Shown here in pieces: positions 1 through 8,234 of a DNA stretch of 64,000 nt. The notes under the pieces were generated by a model. The model did not search any database, was not told the DNA's origin, and saw nothing but the letters and a program-made list of their open reading frames with translations. This stretch comes from Qipengyuania gelatinilytica (lineage in GTDB: Bacteria > Pseudomonadota > Alphaproteobacteria > Sphingomonadales > Sphingomonadaceae): assembly GCF_019711315.1 (NCBI RefSeq), contig NZ_CP081294.1, positions 1,178,001 to 1,242,000 of the forward strand. The letters are read 5' to 3'. The translations under genes were made by a program, and so were the position numbers. Positions within the stretch are counted from its first letter, which is position 1, and every line of letters starts with the position of its first letter.

Positions 1-612
1 TGCGTTGGTGTCGCCGACAAATGCCAGTCGCTTCGCGCCCGCAGCCACCAGCCTTTGCATGGCAAGCTTCCCGCCGAGCAGATTGTCCGATCCGACGACG
101 CAATGGCGCTGTCCTTCGCGGTGCTGGCCCCAGACCACCATTGGCCGGTATCCGTCGGCCACTTCTTCGAGGTGCTCGAACTGGTCCGACTGGCCCACAA
201 CGATGACCCCGTCGATCATGCCCGAACCGATAAAGGGATCGAGCCAGTCCTCGTCGCTCGCCGGCACCACGCGCCGGAGCATGAGGTCGTAGCCCTTTTC
301 GGTCAGCTCGTCGGCGAGATGACCGAGCAGGGTGAGGAAGAAGGTGTCGGAGACCTGCTGCTTCTGCTCGTGGCCGAGCGGAATGATGACGCCGATCACC
401 CCGGTTTTCTGGCGCCGCAGACGGCTGGCCATCTGGTTCGGGCGGAAGCCGTGTTCGCGCGCGATGGCTTCGATTTTCTCGCGCGTCTTCGCGTTGACCA
501 GGCTGTTACCGGCCAGCGCCCGCGACACGGTGCCCGGCGAAACACCGGCCAGTTTCGCAAGATCGGTGATCGTGCGAACGGGGCGGTCGTCGGGCTTGCG
601 GTCTGCGGGCAT
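1..612 (-). CDS. LacI-family transcriptional regulator (C-terminus cut by window edge)
   Basis: Sugar-responsive DNA-binding repressor, 204 codons visible. The N-terminus carries a typical LacI helix-turn-helix (about residues 14-35, ITDLAKLAGVSPGTVSRAL) followed by the hinge region and the start of a periplasmic-binding-protein-like effector domain (VIGVIIPLGHEQKQQ, then GMIDGVIVVGQ). The gene lies 14 bp downstream of the MFS transporter on the same strand, so they are probably co-transcribed. The two palindromes at 2034-2071 are likely targets. Given the GH68 enzyme and fructokinase nearby, sucrose or a fructoside is the probable effector; that is inference. The remainder lies beyond base 1. 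Confidence 0.93.
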   Translation of the reverse strand, partial: MPADRKPDDRPVRTITDLAKLAGVSPGTVSRALAGNSLVNAKTREKIEAIAREHGFRPNQMASRLRRQKTGVIGVIIPLGHEQKQQVSDTFFLTLLGHLADELTEKGYDLMLRRVVPASDEDWLDPFIGSGMIDGVIVVGQSDQFEHLEEVADGYRPMVVWGQHREGQRHCVVGSDNLLGGKLAMQRLVAAGAKRLAFVGDTNA

Positions 613-626
613 TTCTGCCTCCTAGC

Positions 627-1961
627 TCAACCTGCCTCCGGCTGCATCACCTTTGGCACCGGACGTCCCGCATCGACGAACATGGTGGCGATCGCGCCCA
701 GGATCATGAGGCCTCCGCCAAGCAGCAGCACATTGCGCGGATCGCCGCCCAGCAGCGGTCCGTAGAACAGCGGCATGGTCAGTGTCTGGATCAGCATCGG
801 GATCACGATGAACATGTTGAAGATGCCCATGTATATCCCGTTGCGTTCGGGCGGGATCGCGTCGGCGAGCATGACATAGGTGTTGCCCATCATGCCGGCC
901 CAGCCGATCCCGATGCCGAGCATCAGGACAAACAGCGAAGCCGGTGTCTCGACGCCCGGGATCAGCAGCATGGCTATGCCCGAGGCGGTGAGACAGAAGG
1001 CGTGGGTCAGCCGCGCGCCCAGGTTCCTGACGACCGGAATGAGGACCAGCGCCCCCAGGAAAGCGATGAAATTATACAGCGCCCCGGCCTGCTGCGTCGT
1101 CAGGGTCGCATCGCGGAACGCCGCGCTGGACGGGTCGGAGGTATCGTAAAGCGAGCGTCCGACGGCGAAGGTGATATACTGCCAATAAGCGAACATGGCG
1201 TACCATTGGCACAGCATGGCGAGCGAGAGCTGGCGCATCGCCTTGGGCATCTCGCGGATCGCCGTACCGATATCGGCCAGCGTCGCCGCAGGGGTCAGCG
1301 GCTTGTCGGCCAAAGCCGACTTCTCTTCATCGGTCATCGGCAATTCAGGCACGCGCCACACCGACCAGACGATCGTGCTGATCGACAGGATCGCACCGAT
1401 GATGAAGGCGATTTTCACCACCACCGGAATGCCGTTGGCATCCAGCACATCGCGCGCGACGAAACTTGTGAGCAAGGTGGGGGCGAGATAGGACAGGGTC
1501 TGCGCCAGTCCGGTGAAGGCGCTTTGGGTCAGGAAGCCGACCGAACGCTGGTCGGGCACGAGGCGGTCGGCGACGTAGGCGCGGTAAGGCTCCATCGTAA
1601 TGTTGTTGCCCGCATCGAGGATCCACAGCAGGCTGGCCGCCATCCAGAGCGTGCTGGAATAGGGCATCAGGAACAGGCTGATCGAACAGATGATCGCGCC
1701 GATCAGGAAGTAGGGAGTGCGCCTGCCACAACGCGAGGAGGTGCGGTCGCTCATCGCGCCGATAATCGGCTGCACCAGCAAACCGGTCATCGGTCCCGCC
1801 AGCCAGAGCAGCGGCATGGTCGCCTCTTCCGCTCCAAGGAAGCCGTAGATCGGCCCCATGTTCGCCTGCTGCAGCCCGAAACTGAACTGCAGGCCGAAAA
1901 AGCCGATGTTCATTTCGATGATTCGCAACAGCGAAAGCCGCGGTTTTGCGATGCTTTGCAT
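627..1961 (-). CDS. MFS sugar transporter (sucrose/maltoside-type symporter)
   Basis: Polytopic inner-membrane protein of 444 aa, about 12 predicted membrane segments, resembling the SLC45/plant-sucrose-symporter-like branch of MFS/GPH carriers ([20 protein letters not shown] at the N-terminus, [13 protein letters not shown], and the loop [17 protein letters not shown] between TM2 and TM3). It probably moves a disaccharide such as sucrose into the cytoplasm. An ATG at 1961 is preferred over a TTG at 1970; AGAGG lies 10 nt upstream of the ATG. It is divergent from the TonB receptor and followed by the LacI gene, so regulator and transporter appear to form one operon. Substrate is inferred from context. 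Confidence 0.92.
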   Translation of the reverse strand: MQSIAKPRLSLLRIIEMNIGFFGLQFSFGLQQANMGPIYGFLGAEEATMPLLWLAGPMTGLLVQPIIGAMSDRTSSRCGRRTPYFLIGAIICSISLFLMPYSSTLWMAASLLWILDAGNNITMEPYRAYVADRLVPDQRSVGFLTQSAFTGLAQTLSYLAPTLLTSFVARDVLDANGIPVVVKIAFIIGAILSISTIVWSVWRVPELPMTDEEKSALADKPLTPAATLADIGTAIREMPKAMRQLSLAMLCQWYAMFAYWQYITFAVGRSLYDTSDPSSAAFRDATLTTQQAGALYNFIAFLGALVLIPVVRNLGARLTHAFCLTASGIAMLLIPGVETPASLFVLMLGIGIGWAGMMGNTYVMLADAIPPERNGIYMGIFNMFIVIPMLIQTLTMPLFYGPLLGGDPRNVLLLGGGLMILGAIATMFVDAGRPVPKVMQPEAG

Positions 1962-2033
1962 ACCTTCCAATCCTCTTTCCCGGCAGATCTAAAGCCTGCT
2001 CCATGTCATGGACTGACACGAATCCGGCATTAT

Positions 2034-2071
2034 TGCAAACGTTTGCAGAAATCTGTTGCAAACGATTGCAA
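2034..2071. promoter_or_regulatory. Pair of LacI-type operators in the divergent promoter
   Basis: A perfect 14-bp palindrome TGCAAACGTTTGCA lies at 2034-2047. A second, near-perfect copy TTGCAAACGATTGCAA lies at 2056-2071. Both have the central CG and TTGCAAACG half-site typical of LacI-family sites. Their centres are 23 bp apart, about two helical turns, suited to cooperative binding of two dimers. They sit between the leftward transporter/LacI genes and the rightward TonB receptor, so one regulator could control both directions. Confidence 0.85.
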
Positions 2072-2140
2072 TCGCCCTATGCCTTATAGCGAATCGCGGG
2101 CCGACAGAGCGCCGCGATCTTGGGATAAGGAGTGGATGCC

Positions 2141-4615
2141 ATGAAGTTTCGTGCAGTTCTGGCCGTGGGCGTTGCCCTCTCGGCCCTTTCGACCACCGCC
2201 TATGCGCAAGACGCGGCACCTGCCGCGGATGGCGAGCCGGTTCTGGTAGAAGAAGTCATCATCGTGACCGGGGTGGCGCGCGCGCAGAACCGCCTCGAGA
2301 GCTCGGTTTCGCTGAGCGTCGTCGACGCTGAATCCATCGCCGATCTCAACCCGCGTTCGTCGGCGGACCTCATTCGCCAGATCCCGGGTATTCGCTCCGA
2401 AGCGTCGGGCGGCGAAGGCAACGCCAATATCGCGGTGCGCGGTATCCCCGTATCGACCGGCGGCGCGCGGTATATCCAGCTCCAGGAAGACGGCCTTCCG
2501 GTCCTCGAATTCGGCGACATCATCTTCGGCAACTCGGACAACTTCATCCGTGCCGATCGCAATGTCGGCCGCGTCGAGGCTGTTCGCGGCGGTTCGGCCT
2601 CGACCTTCGCTTCCAATTCGCCTGGCGGCATCGTCAACTTCGTTTCGAAGACCGGTCAGCAGCAGGGCGGCGCGGTCGTCGGCTCGATCGGGCTCGACCA
2701 TGAAACCTATCGTCTCGACTTCGATTACGGTGCCCCGCTTGGCGACGACACCTATTTCCATGTCGGCGGCTTTTATCGCACGGGTGAAGGCCCGCGCGAC
2801 ATCGGCTATAACGGCAGCAACGGCGGCCAGATCCGTGCGAACCTGACGCAGGAATTCGATGGCGGCTATATCCGCTTCTTCGGCAAGTACCTGGACGACA
2901 AGACGCCCGCGATCCTGCCGCAGCCCGTCTTCGTCGGTGGCAGCAACTCCGACCCCGACTATCAGGCGATCGACAATTTCGATCCGCGCGACGATTCCCT
3001 CTACAGCCGCTACATCAACAATGTGGTGACGCTCGACGGCGGCAACAATCCGGCGGTCTACGACTTCCACGACGGACTTTCGGTGAAGTCGAAAGCGTTC
3101 GGGGTCGAGGCGGAGATCGAATTCGCACCCGGATGGACGGCCACGAACCGCTTCCGTTACTCGGACAATTCCGGCGCCTTCCTCTCGCCGTTCCCGGCCA
3201 GTGCGGGCGACGCGCAGGATATTGCCGACGCCATCGGCGGGGCAGGCTCGACGATCGTCTTCGCGACCGGTCCCAACGCCGGGCAGACCGCAACGCCATC
3301 CACCATCGGTGGGAACGGCTTGCTGACCAACATCGTCAACTTCAACACGCGCCTCAACGATCTGGGACTGATTGCCAACGATCTTCGCATTTCGCGCGAT
3401 TTCGATGTCGGCGGGGGCGCGCTCAGCTTCACCGGCGGTTTCTATGCCAGCCGCCAGAACGTCGACACCGACTGGTTGTGGACCTCGCACGTCCAGACGA
3501 TCGAGGGTGACGGGAATTCGGTGCTTGTCGATATCGTCGATGCCAACGGTGACACCGTCACGCAGAATGGCGTGGTCGGGTATAGCGCCAGCTTCTTCGG
3601 CAATTGCTGCCGCCGCAGTTACGATGTGCGCTACGACACCTATGCGCCCTTCGCCTCGCTAGCGTTCGAAAGCGGCGCCCTGACGCTGGATGCCAGCATC
3701 CGCTACGATTACGGTAGCGCGGATGGCTCGATCACCGGATCGGACAGCGGTTACGGCAACGGCATTACCAGCTTCGATTTCGACAATGACGGCACGATCA
3801 GCCCGGCAGAAGCTTCGACCGCGGTCTTGCCGCTCGGCAATTCGCGCCCGGTCAATTACGACTTTGACTACTTCAGCTTCTCGCTCGGCGCCAATTACCT
3901 TCTGACGGACGACCTTTCGGTCTTCGCCCGCTACAGCCAGGGCGGCCGTCACACGGCGGACCGCAGCCTGTTCTCGCCAGCCGTGAGCACGCTGGACGGC
4001 AGCCTTCCCGGCGGCGACGACAGCGGCGTCATCGCCGAAGTCGACCAGCTCGAAGGCGGCGTGAAATATCAGGGCGGCGGCCTCAGGCTCTACGGCACGG
4101 CCTTCTACGCCAAGACGGCTGAAACCAATGTCGAGATCGCCCCGCTCCAGCTGACCGACAACAAGTACGAAGCGTTCGGCCTGGAGCTGGAAGGCAGCTA
4201 TTCCTTCGGTCCGTTCTCGGTTTCCGGCGGTGCTACCTACACCGACTCCGAAATCGTGGACGCGCTCAACGCGGCGGTGATCGGAAACACGCCCCGCAGG
4301 CAGGCCGACTTCGTCTACCAGGGGACCGCGCAATACGAGGACGATTTCCTGACCGCCGGTCTCAACCTCATCGGCACGACCGAAAGCTTCACGCAGGATA
4401 ATAACGAGCTTGTCCTGCCGGCCTATACGCAGGTCAATGCTTTCCTGGCCTTCCGTCCGCTTGAGCGGCTGGAAGTGTCGCTGAATGCGAACAACCTGTT
4501 CGACGAATTCGGCTACACCGAAGCCGAGGAAGGTTCGATCCCGGGCAACGGCATCGTACGTGCAAGGTCGATTGCGGGCAGGACGCTGACGGCCTCGGTT
4601 CGCATCGATTTCTGA
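2141..4615 (+). CDS. TonB-dependent outer-membrane receptor
   Basis: Outer-membrane active transporter, 824 aa. The signal peptide spans about residues 1-23 (ending ALSTTAYAQ). A plug domain follows (VTGVARAQNRLESSVSLSVV, then the SADLIRQIPGIRSEASGG region) and then a 22-strand barrel ending in the usual aromatic C-terminus (LTASVRIDF). The ATG at 2141 has AAGGAG eight bases upstream; a GTG three codons earlier would overlap that Shine-Dalgarno. First gene of the rightward sugar operon, so it probably imports sucrose or fructo-oligosaccharides. Odd point: residues 546-557 read DFDNDGTISPAE, a canonical EF-hand calcium loop, in what should be an extracellular loop. Confidence 0.95.
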   Translation: MKFRAVLAVGVALSALSTTAYAQDAAPAADGEPVLVEEVIIVTGVARAQNRLESSVSLSVVDAESIADLNPRSSADLIRQIPGIRSEASGGEGNANIAVRGIPVSTGGARYIQLQEDGLPVLEFGDIIFGNSDNFIRADRNVGRVEAVRGGSASTFASNSPGGIVNFVSKTGQQQGGAVVGSIGLDHETYRLDFDYGAPLGDDTYFHVGGFYRTGEGPRDIGYNGSNGGQIRANLTQEFDGGYIRFFGKYLDDKTPAILPQPVFVGGSNSDPDYQAIDNFDPRDDSLYSRYINNVVTLDGGNNPAVYDFHDGLSVKSKAFGVEAEIEFAPGWTATNRFRYSDNSGAFLSPFPASAGDAQDIADAIGGAGSTIVFATGPNAGQTATPSTIGGNGLLTNIVNFNTRLNDLGLIANDLRISRDFDVGGGALSFTGGFYASRQNVDTDWLWTSHVQTIEGDGNSVLVDIVDANGDTVTQNGVVGYSASFFGNCCRRSYDVRYDTYAPFASLAFESGALTLDASIRYDYGSADGSITGSDSGYGNGITSFDFDNDGTISPAEASTAVLPLGNSRPVNYDFDYFSFSLGANYLLTDDLSVFARYSQGGRHTADRSLFSPAVSTLDGSLPGGDDSGVIAEVDQLEGGVKYQGGGLRLYGTAFYAKTAETNVEIAPLQLTDNKYEAFGLELEGSYSFGPFSVSGGATYTDSEIVDALNAAVIGNTPRRQADFVYQGTAQYEDDFLTAGLNLIGTTESFTQDNNELVLPAYTQVNAFLAFRPLERLEVSLNANNLFDEFGYTEAEEGSIPGNGIVRARSIAGRTLTASVRIDF

Positions 4616-4637
4616 TCCTCCCTTCGATCAGATTGAC

Positions 4638-4673
4638 TGGCCGGCGAACCGATCCTCCTTGGTTCGCCGGCCA
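4638..4673 (+). terminator. Hairpin between receptor and GH68 genes (partial terminator/attenuator)
   Basis: A 13-bp perfect stem (4638-4650 pairing with 4661-4673) with a 10-nt loop follows the receptor stop codon by 22 bases. Only a weak T-rich tail (AAATTCTT) follows. It probably ends part of the receptor transcript or protects its 3' end, giving less message for the downstream enzymes. The function is inferred from position. Confidence 0.6.
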
Positions 4674-4705
4674 AATTCTTCCGATGCAAGACTTTGGGTG
4701 AACTT

Positions 4706-5797
4706 GTGACCACTGCCTGGACCAGAACACACGTCGAAACCATCGCCAGCCAGCAGGTGGCGCGCCTGCCGAAGTTCGCCGCGACCGAGGTCGTGCGCCC
4801 CCGGCCCGAACTCTATTACTGGGATATGTGGCCGGTGCAGGACCGGGATGGAAACATCGCCGAGATTGCGGGCCGCGAGTTCTGGATGATCCTGACCGCA
4901 CCCGACGATGGCGATCCAGCGGGACGCCACTTCAAGGCCAAGATCCACCTGCTCGAACGAAAACATGCGAACTGGATCGATCTCGGCCCTCTCCTGCCCG
5001 ACTTCGGAGGCCCATACGAGCGCGAATGGTCCGGCTCCTCGATCTGGAGCGAGGGGAAATTTACGCTCTGGTTCACCGGCGCCGGACTGGCGACGTCGCC
5101 AGGCGGCTACCAACAGGCCTTGTTCGAAACCACTGCGGAAACGGACCAGGACGGACTTCCCGAGGGCTGGAGCGTTCCGCGACCCATCCTGACCGAGCTG
5201 ACATCGGATTACATTGCCGCCGATGCCCATGAGGGCGAAGCGGGGCGTATCAAGGCCTATCGCGATCCGGCCTATTTCAGGGACCCGGCCGACGGGCGCG
5301 AATATCTCCTCTTTTCCGCGTCACGCCCCTCCGGCGAAAGCGAATACACCGGTGCGATCGGACTTGCCGAAAACATCGATGGAACGTGGACCCTGTTGCC
5401 GCCCATCATCCATTCCGGCGGCCTGAACAACGAGCTGGAACGCGCGCACATCGTCTTTCACGAAGGAAACTATCTGGCCTTCTGGGCGACCCAGTCGAGC
5501 ACCTTCGCGCCCGAATTGCAGCATGCCCCGACCGGGCTTTACGGAATGTCCGCCAAGGCGCTTCGCGGACCGTACGAGCCGCTCAACGGATCGGGACTGG
5601 TGCTTGCCAATCCTGAAGACCGCCCCGCGCAGGCCTACAGCTGGTCGGTGACGCGCGAATTGCTCGTCTCCAGCTTTATCGAATGCGCTGACGATGATTG
5701 CAGCGAATTTGCAGGCGCTCCCGCTCCTCTCGCCAGGCTGGACATTGGCAACGAGGCAAGAGATGCCAGACCGGTTGGTATGGAGACGATGAGATGA
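4706..5797 (+). CDS. Glycoside hydrolase family 68 (levansucrase/beta-fructosidase-like) enzyme
   Basis: Cleaves sucrose (and possibly transfers fructose) with a five-bladed propeller fold. Visible GH68 motifs are YYWDMWP with probable nucleophile D40, EWSGSSIW, RDP with transition-state stabiliser D187, and NELERAH with probable acid/base E245. Length 363 aa is short for levansucrases. There is no signal peptide, so the enzyme is probably cytoplasmic and acts on imported sucrose. Start chosen is GTG 4706, which follows GGGTGAA; a TTG at 4694 is the alternative. The stop overlaps the fructokinase start (ATGA), which indicates translational coupling. Hydrolysis rather than levan synthesis is inferred from this context. 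Confidence 0.9.
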   Translation: MTTAWTRTHVETIASQQVARLPKFAATEVVRPRPELYYWDMWPVQDRDGNIAEIAGREFWMILTAPDDGDPAGRHFKAKIHLLERKHANWIDLGPLLPDFGGPYEREWSGSSIWSEGKFTLWFTGAGLATSPGGYQQALFETTAETDQDGLPEGWSVPRPILTELTSDYIAADAHEGEAGRIKAYRDPAYFRDPADGREYLLFSASRPSGESEYTGAIGLAENIDGTWTLLPPIIHSGGLNNELERAHIVFHEGNYLAFWATQSSTFAPELQHAPTGLYGMSAKALRGPYEPLNGSGLVLANPEDRPAQAYSWSVTRELLVSSFIECADDDCSEFAGAPAPLARLDIGNEARDARPVGMETMR

Positions 5798-6678
5798 GCG
5801 AAGGCCTGCTCGGCGGGATCGAAGCTGGCGGGACCAAGTTCGTCCTGACAGTTGGCGAAAGCCCCACGCGGGTACACGCCGCGCACACGATCCCGACACG
5901 TGAACCGTCACAGACCCTTGCCGAGGCACGCGAGTGGTTCGAGGGGCAGGGTAATTTGAGCGCGATCGGGATCGCCAGCTTCGGACCTGTCGAACTCGAC
6001 CCCGCTTCACCCAAATGGGGCCATATCCTCAAGACACCGAAGCCGCACTGGTCCGATTGCGACCTGGCGGGATATTTCCAGCAGGCATTTTCGGTACCCG
6101 TCGGCTTTGAAACCGACGTCAACGGCGCTGCACTTGCCGAGTATCACCTTGGCGCCGGAAGGGGAGCCTCCTCGCTCACTTATGTGACGGTCGGAACGGG
6201 TATAGGCGGAGGGACGATCGTTGACGGCCGGCTGGTCCACGGCGCAGGTCATCCCGAACTGGGCCATATCTACCCGCGGCGCGTGCCCGGCGATGATGAG
6301 TTTCCCGGCTTCTGTCCCTTCCATGGCGACTGCCTCGAAGGCCTGGCCTGCGGCCCGGCCATACACACCCGCTGGGGATCGACGCTTTCCGAGCTACCCG
6401 AAGATCACGAAGCCCATGAGCTGGTGGCCGGCTATCTCGCCCAGATGTGCCACAGCATCTACGCCTCCATGGCAACCGAGATCATCGTGCTGGGCGGAGG
6501 GGTCATCAAGACACCGGGCCTACTGGACCGGATCGTGAATCGGGCGGAAGAACTCGGCGCAGGGTACTTCCCCCGCCGGCAAAACCACAAGATCCTCCCT
6601 CCCGCGCTTGGCGATAGGGCTGGCCTGACTGGAACCTTGCTGCTGGCAGAAGCTGCGCTCCGAGGAGAACAGAGCTAG
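5794..6678 (+). CDS. ROK-family fructokinase
   Basis: ATP-dependent phosphorylation of fructose to fructose-6-phosphate in the cytoplasm, 294 aa. The N-terminal phosphate-binding motif GGIEAGGTKF, the internal GTGIGGG, the ROK signature HPELGHI and the cysteine/histidine zinc cluster (CPFHGDCLEGLACGP) are all visible. The ATG at 5794 overlaps the GH68 stop by four bases. Together with the receptor, transporter and GH68 enzyme it completes a sucrose-to-fructose-6-phosphate path. The gene ends about 70 bp before the degenerate tRNA-Thr remnant that may mark the left edge of the accessory island. Confidence 0.93.
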   Translation: MSEGLLGGIEAGGTKFVLTVGESPTRVHAAHTIPTREPSQTLAEAREWFEGQGNLSAIGIASFGPVELDPASPKWGHILKTPKPHWSDCDLAGYFQQAFSVPVGFETDVNGAALAEYHLGAGRGASSLTYVTVGTGIGGGTIVDGRLVHGAGHPELGHIYPRRVPGDDEFPGFCPFHGDCLEGLACGPAIHTRWGSTLSELPEDHEAHELVAGYLAQMCHSIYASMATEIIVLGGGVIKTPGLLDRIVNRAEELGAGYFPRRQNHKILPPALGDRAGLTGTLLLAEAALRGEQS

Positions 6679-6750
6679 CTTCGCCCTCAACATCAGCCAT
6701 CCCCCGAGGATGCTTGGGCAGATGGGCTGCTTTCGGCCATTCGCGGAAAG

Positions 6751-6785
6751 TGGTGCGCTTACGTGACCCGCACATGATACCTATG
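6751..6785. repeat. Degenerate copy of the tRNA-Thr 3' end (possible old attachment site)
   Basis: TGGTGCGCTTACGTGACCCG followed by CACATGATACC resembles the tRNA-Thr fragment at 15616-15660 with one-base deletions and a few substitutions. It shares the ACGTG form of the T-stem with that copy rather than the AGGTG form of the functional tRNA. It lies just past the fructokinase, where composition and gene content change. It may be the outer boundary of an older integration. The match is short, so chance cannot be fully excluded. Confidence 0.5.
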
Positions 6786-6946
6786 TAACTGATTTAGTTA
6801 TGCTTGTTCTAGAGAGGTCTGGGCAGTGCCCCCAATACTACGGATTTGACTGACCGAATGTCCACAGCTCTGTCAGCTTTCGGCAGCCATCAAAGGCAAG
6901 ATCAGTGACCGCTTGTGGGTGGGAAGCGATCATTCAGCCAATCCTC

Positions 6947-7318
6947 CTAATTGACCATTTTTGGGCCGCTAGGAGACCGTCTGGTTTTATCTGCAAGCGG
7001 TTGGGAAGCCGACAGTCCGCAAACGACCCCACTATGGGTTATTCGTAAGTAGGGAATTCGCCGATAGCGGACGATCTGATCCCAATCTTCTCCAGTAGCG
7101 CAGACTTCGGCTAGGGAGTTCTGATCATTGACGTGCAAGGCCAACGGTCGCCAGCAACTTGACTCGGGCATCTGGGAGCCTCTCCTGAAGCCAAGGCATT
7201 CCTTATCCACAATTTGCAGCAGCGCGCCTGGCTCAGCTTTGACCTCGATATGACCGGTAATGCAGAGGCACTTGCCGTGCGGCTTCTGGACGCTTTGGAT
7301 TGAACAAGACTGGCCCAT
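6947..7318 (-). CDS. Doubtful hypothetical protein
   Basis: Open frame of 123 codons on the minus strand in an otherwise gene-poor stretch (6679-7355). The product (central part GHIEVKAEPGALLQIVDKE) shows no motif I recognise, no signal peptide and no clear Shine-Dalgarno. It could be a relic of a transferred gene or a chance frame. I see no other convincing gene between the fructokinase and 7356. Confidence 0.25.
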   Translation of the reverse strand: MGQSCSIQSVQKPHGKCLCITGHIEVKAEPGALLQIVDKECLGFRRGSQMPESSCWRPLALHVNDQNSLAEVCATGEDWDQIVRYRRIPYLRITHSGVVCGLSASQPLADKTRRSPSGPKMVN

Positions 7319-7355
7319 TCCGATCCGACCTCAATTTGCCGTGTCGCGCCGCGCC

Positions 7356-7598
7356 TCAGTTCACATATTGAAACAAAATGATGAGAACGATGATGGCATT
7401 ATGAAATGCATGCGCTGCGATCGACGCAATCAGACCGTTCGTGAAGATGCAAAGCACTGTGTCGATCAGATTCGGAACCACGATAAGCATCCAGTCGATG
7501 ATACTCGCACCAACGAACGCCGGTAGGATCAAAAGAATCTCAATCAGAATGAAGGCACCGCCAATGGCCCCGCCGATTGCGGACTGCCTGGCCCGCAT
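7356..7598 (-). CDS. Small hydrophobic membrane protein
   Basis: An 80-aa protein with two or three hydrophobic stretches (AFILIEILLILPAFVG, WMLIVVPNLIDTVLCIF, NAIIVLIILFQYV). ATG at 7598 is preceded by GGAAGG five bases away. The glycine-rich start (AIGGAIGGAF) suggests a short transmembrane hairpin. The family is not recognised. It lies in a lower-GC accessory segment just downstream of another small envelope-type gene on the same strand, so the two may be co-transcribed. Confidence 0.5.
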   Translation of the reverse strand: MRARQSAIGGAIGGAFILIEILLILPAFVGASIIDWMLIVVPNLIDTVLCIFTNGLIASIAAHAFHNAIIVLIILFQYVN

Positions 7599-7690
7599 CG
7601 CACCTTCCCACCCAATTTTTTAATTGTCGCGCCGAGCACGCGTAGCGCGTGCCCAGATCAGAAGAAGGATGCCAACGACAATAGGGTAAA

Positions 7691-8179
7691 TTAATTTTCG
7701 CGATCAGTCTGCGGCCGCGGTTGCACTCGTTCGATTGATGAAACAATGGCGACATTGGCACCACAATCTTTATCTCTTGGCCATCCATACTCCCACAAAT
7801 CTGAAATAATTGAAGAGTTGTCGTTCGGCCGAAAGACTATGGCGCCTTCGAAAGGTTGGCCAACCTCAACAACGTAGTCTCGGCTCTCCGTCGCAATCGA
7901 TGGGCCACTGCCTGTTTGTATGATCTCCACGTTCCCATCAATTGCTAATTGATATGTCCGCTCGCGCGCGAGCTCGGAGAGACTGTTCCGTCCTATATCG
8001 CTTTCAGAGCGTGAAAGAACCAAACAGTCGTTGAGGCGTAGTAGTAGCACAGTGGATGTGCCAAGTGCTGCTGCATCTCCACGAAAATGAAGAGTTCGAC
8101 CGGGACTTGGAAATCTAACTAGTAGCACGGAAGCAAGAGCGGCTAGGATAGCAATCGCAACGAATATAAGTTTCTTCAT
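7691..8179 (-). CDS. Hypothetical signal-anchored/periplasmic protein
   Basis: A 162-aa protein with an N-terminal signal or anchor (MKKLIFVAIAILAALASVLL) and a soluble, probably beta-rich remainder containing three cysteines. ATG at 8179 is preceded by AGAGGAATTCG, a good Shine-Dalgarno. It is divergent from the secreted serine protease, with only about 40 bases between them. Either a shared promoter region or a functional pairing (for example an immunity or inhibitor protein) is possible, but neither can be shown from sequence. Family not recognised. Base composition is less GC-rich than the flanking core genome. Confidence 0.6.
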   Translation of the reverse strand: MKKLIFVAIAILAALASVLLVRFPSPGRTLHFRGDAAALGTSTVLLLRLNDCLVLSRSESDIGRNSLSELARERTYQLAIDGNVEIIQTGSGPSIATESRDYVVEVGQPFEGAIVFRPNDNSSIISDLWEYGWPRDKDCGANVAIVSSIERVQPRPQTDREN

Positions 8180-8234
8180 CGAATTCCTCTCGAGCCGTGA
8201 ACTTTAAAGGTCAAGCAAGATGATTTTTCGCGCG

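Noticed and set aside
2084..3490. A 468-codon open frame on the minus strand inside the TonB receptor gene
   Set aside because: It is the antisense shadow of a high-GC gene; the sense strand has signal peptide, plug and barrel features, while the antisense product shows none.
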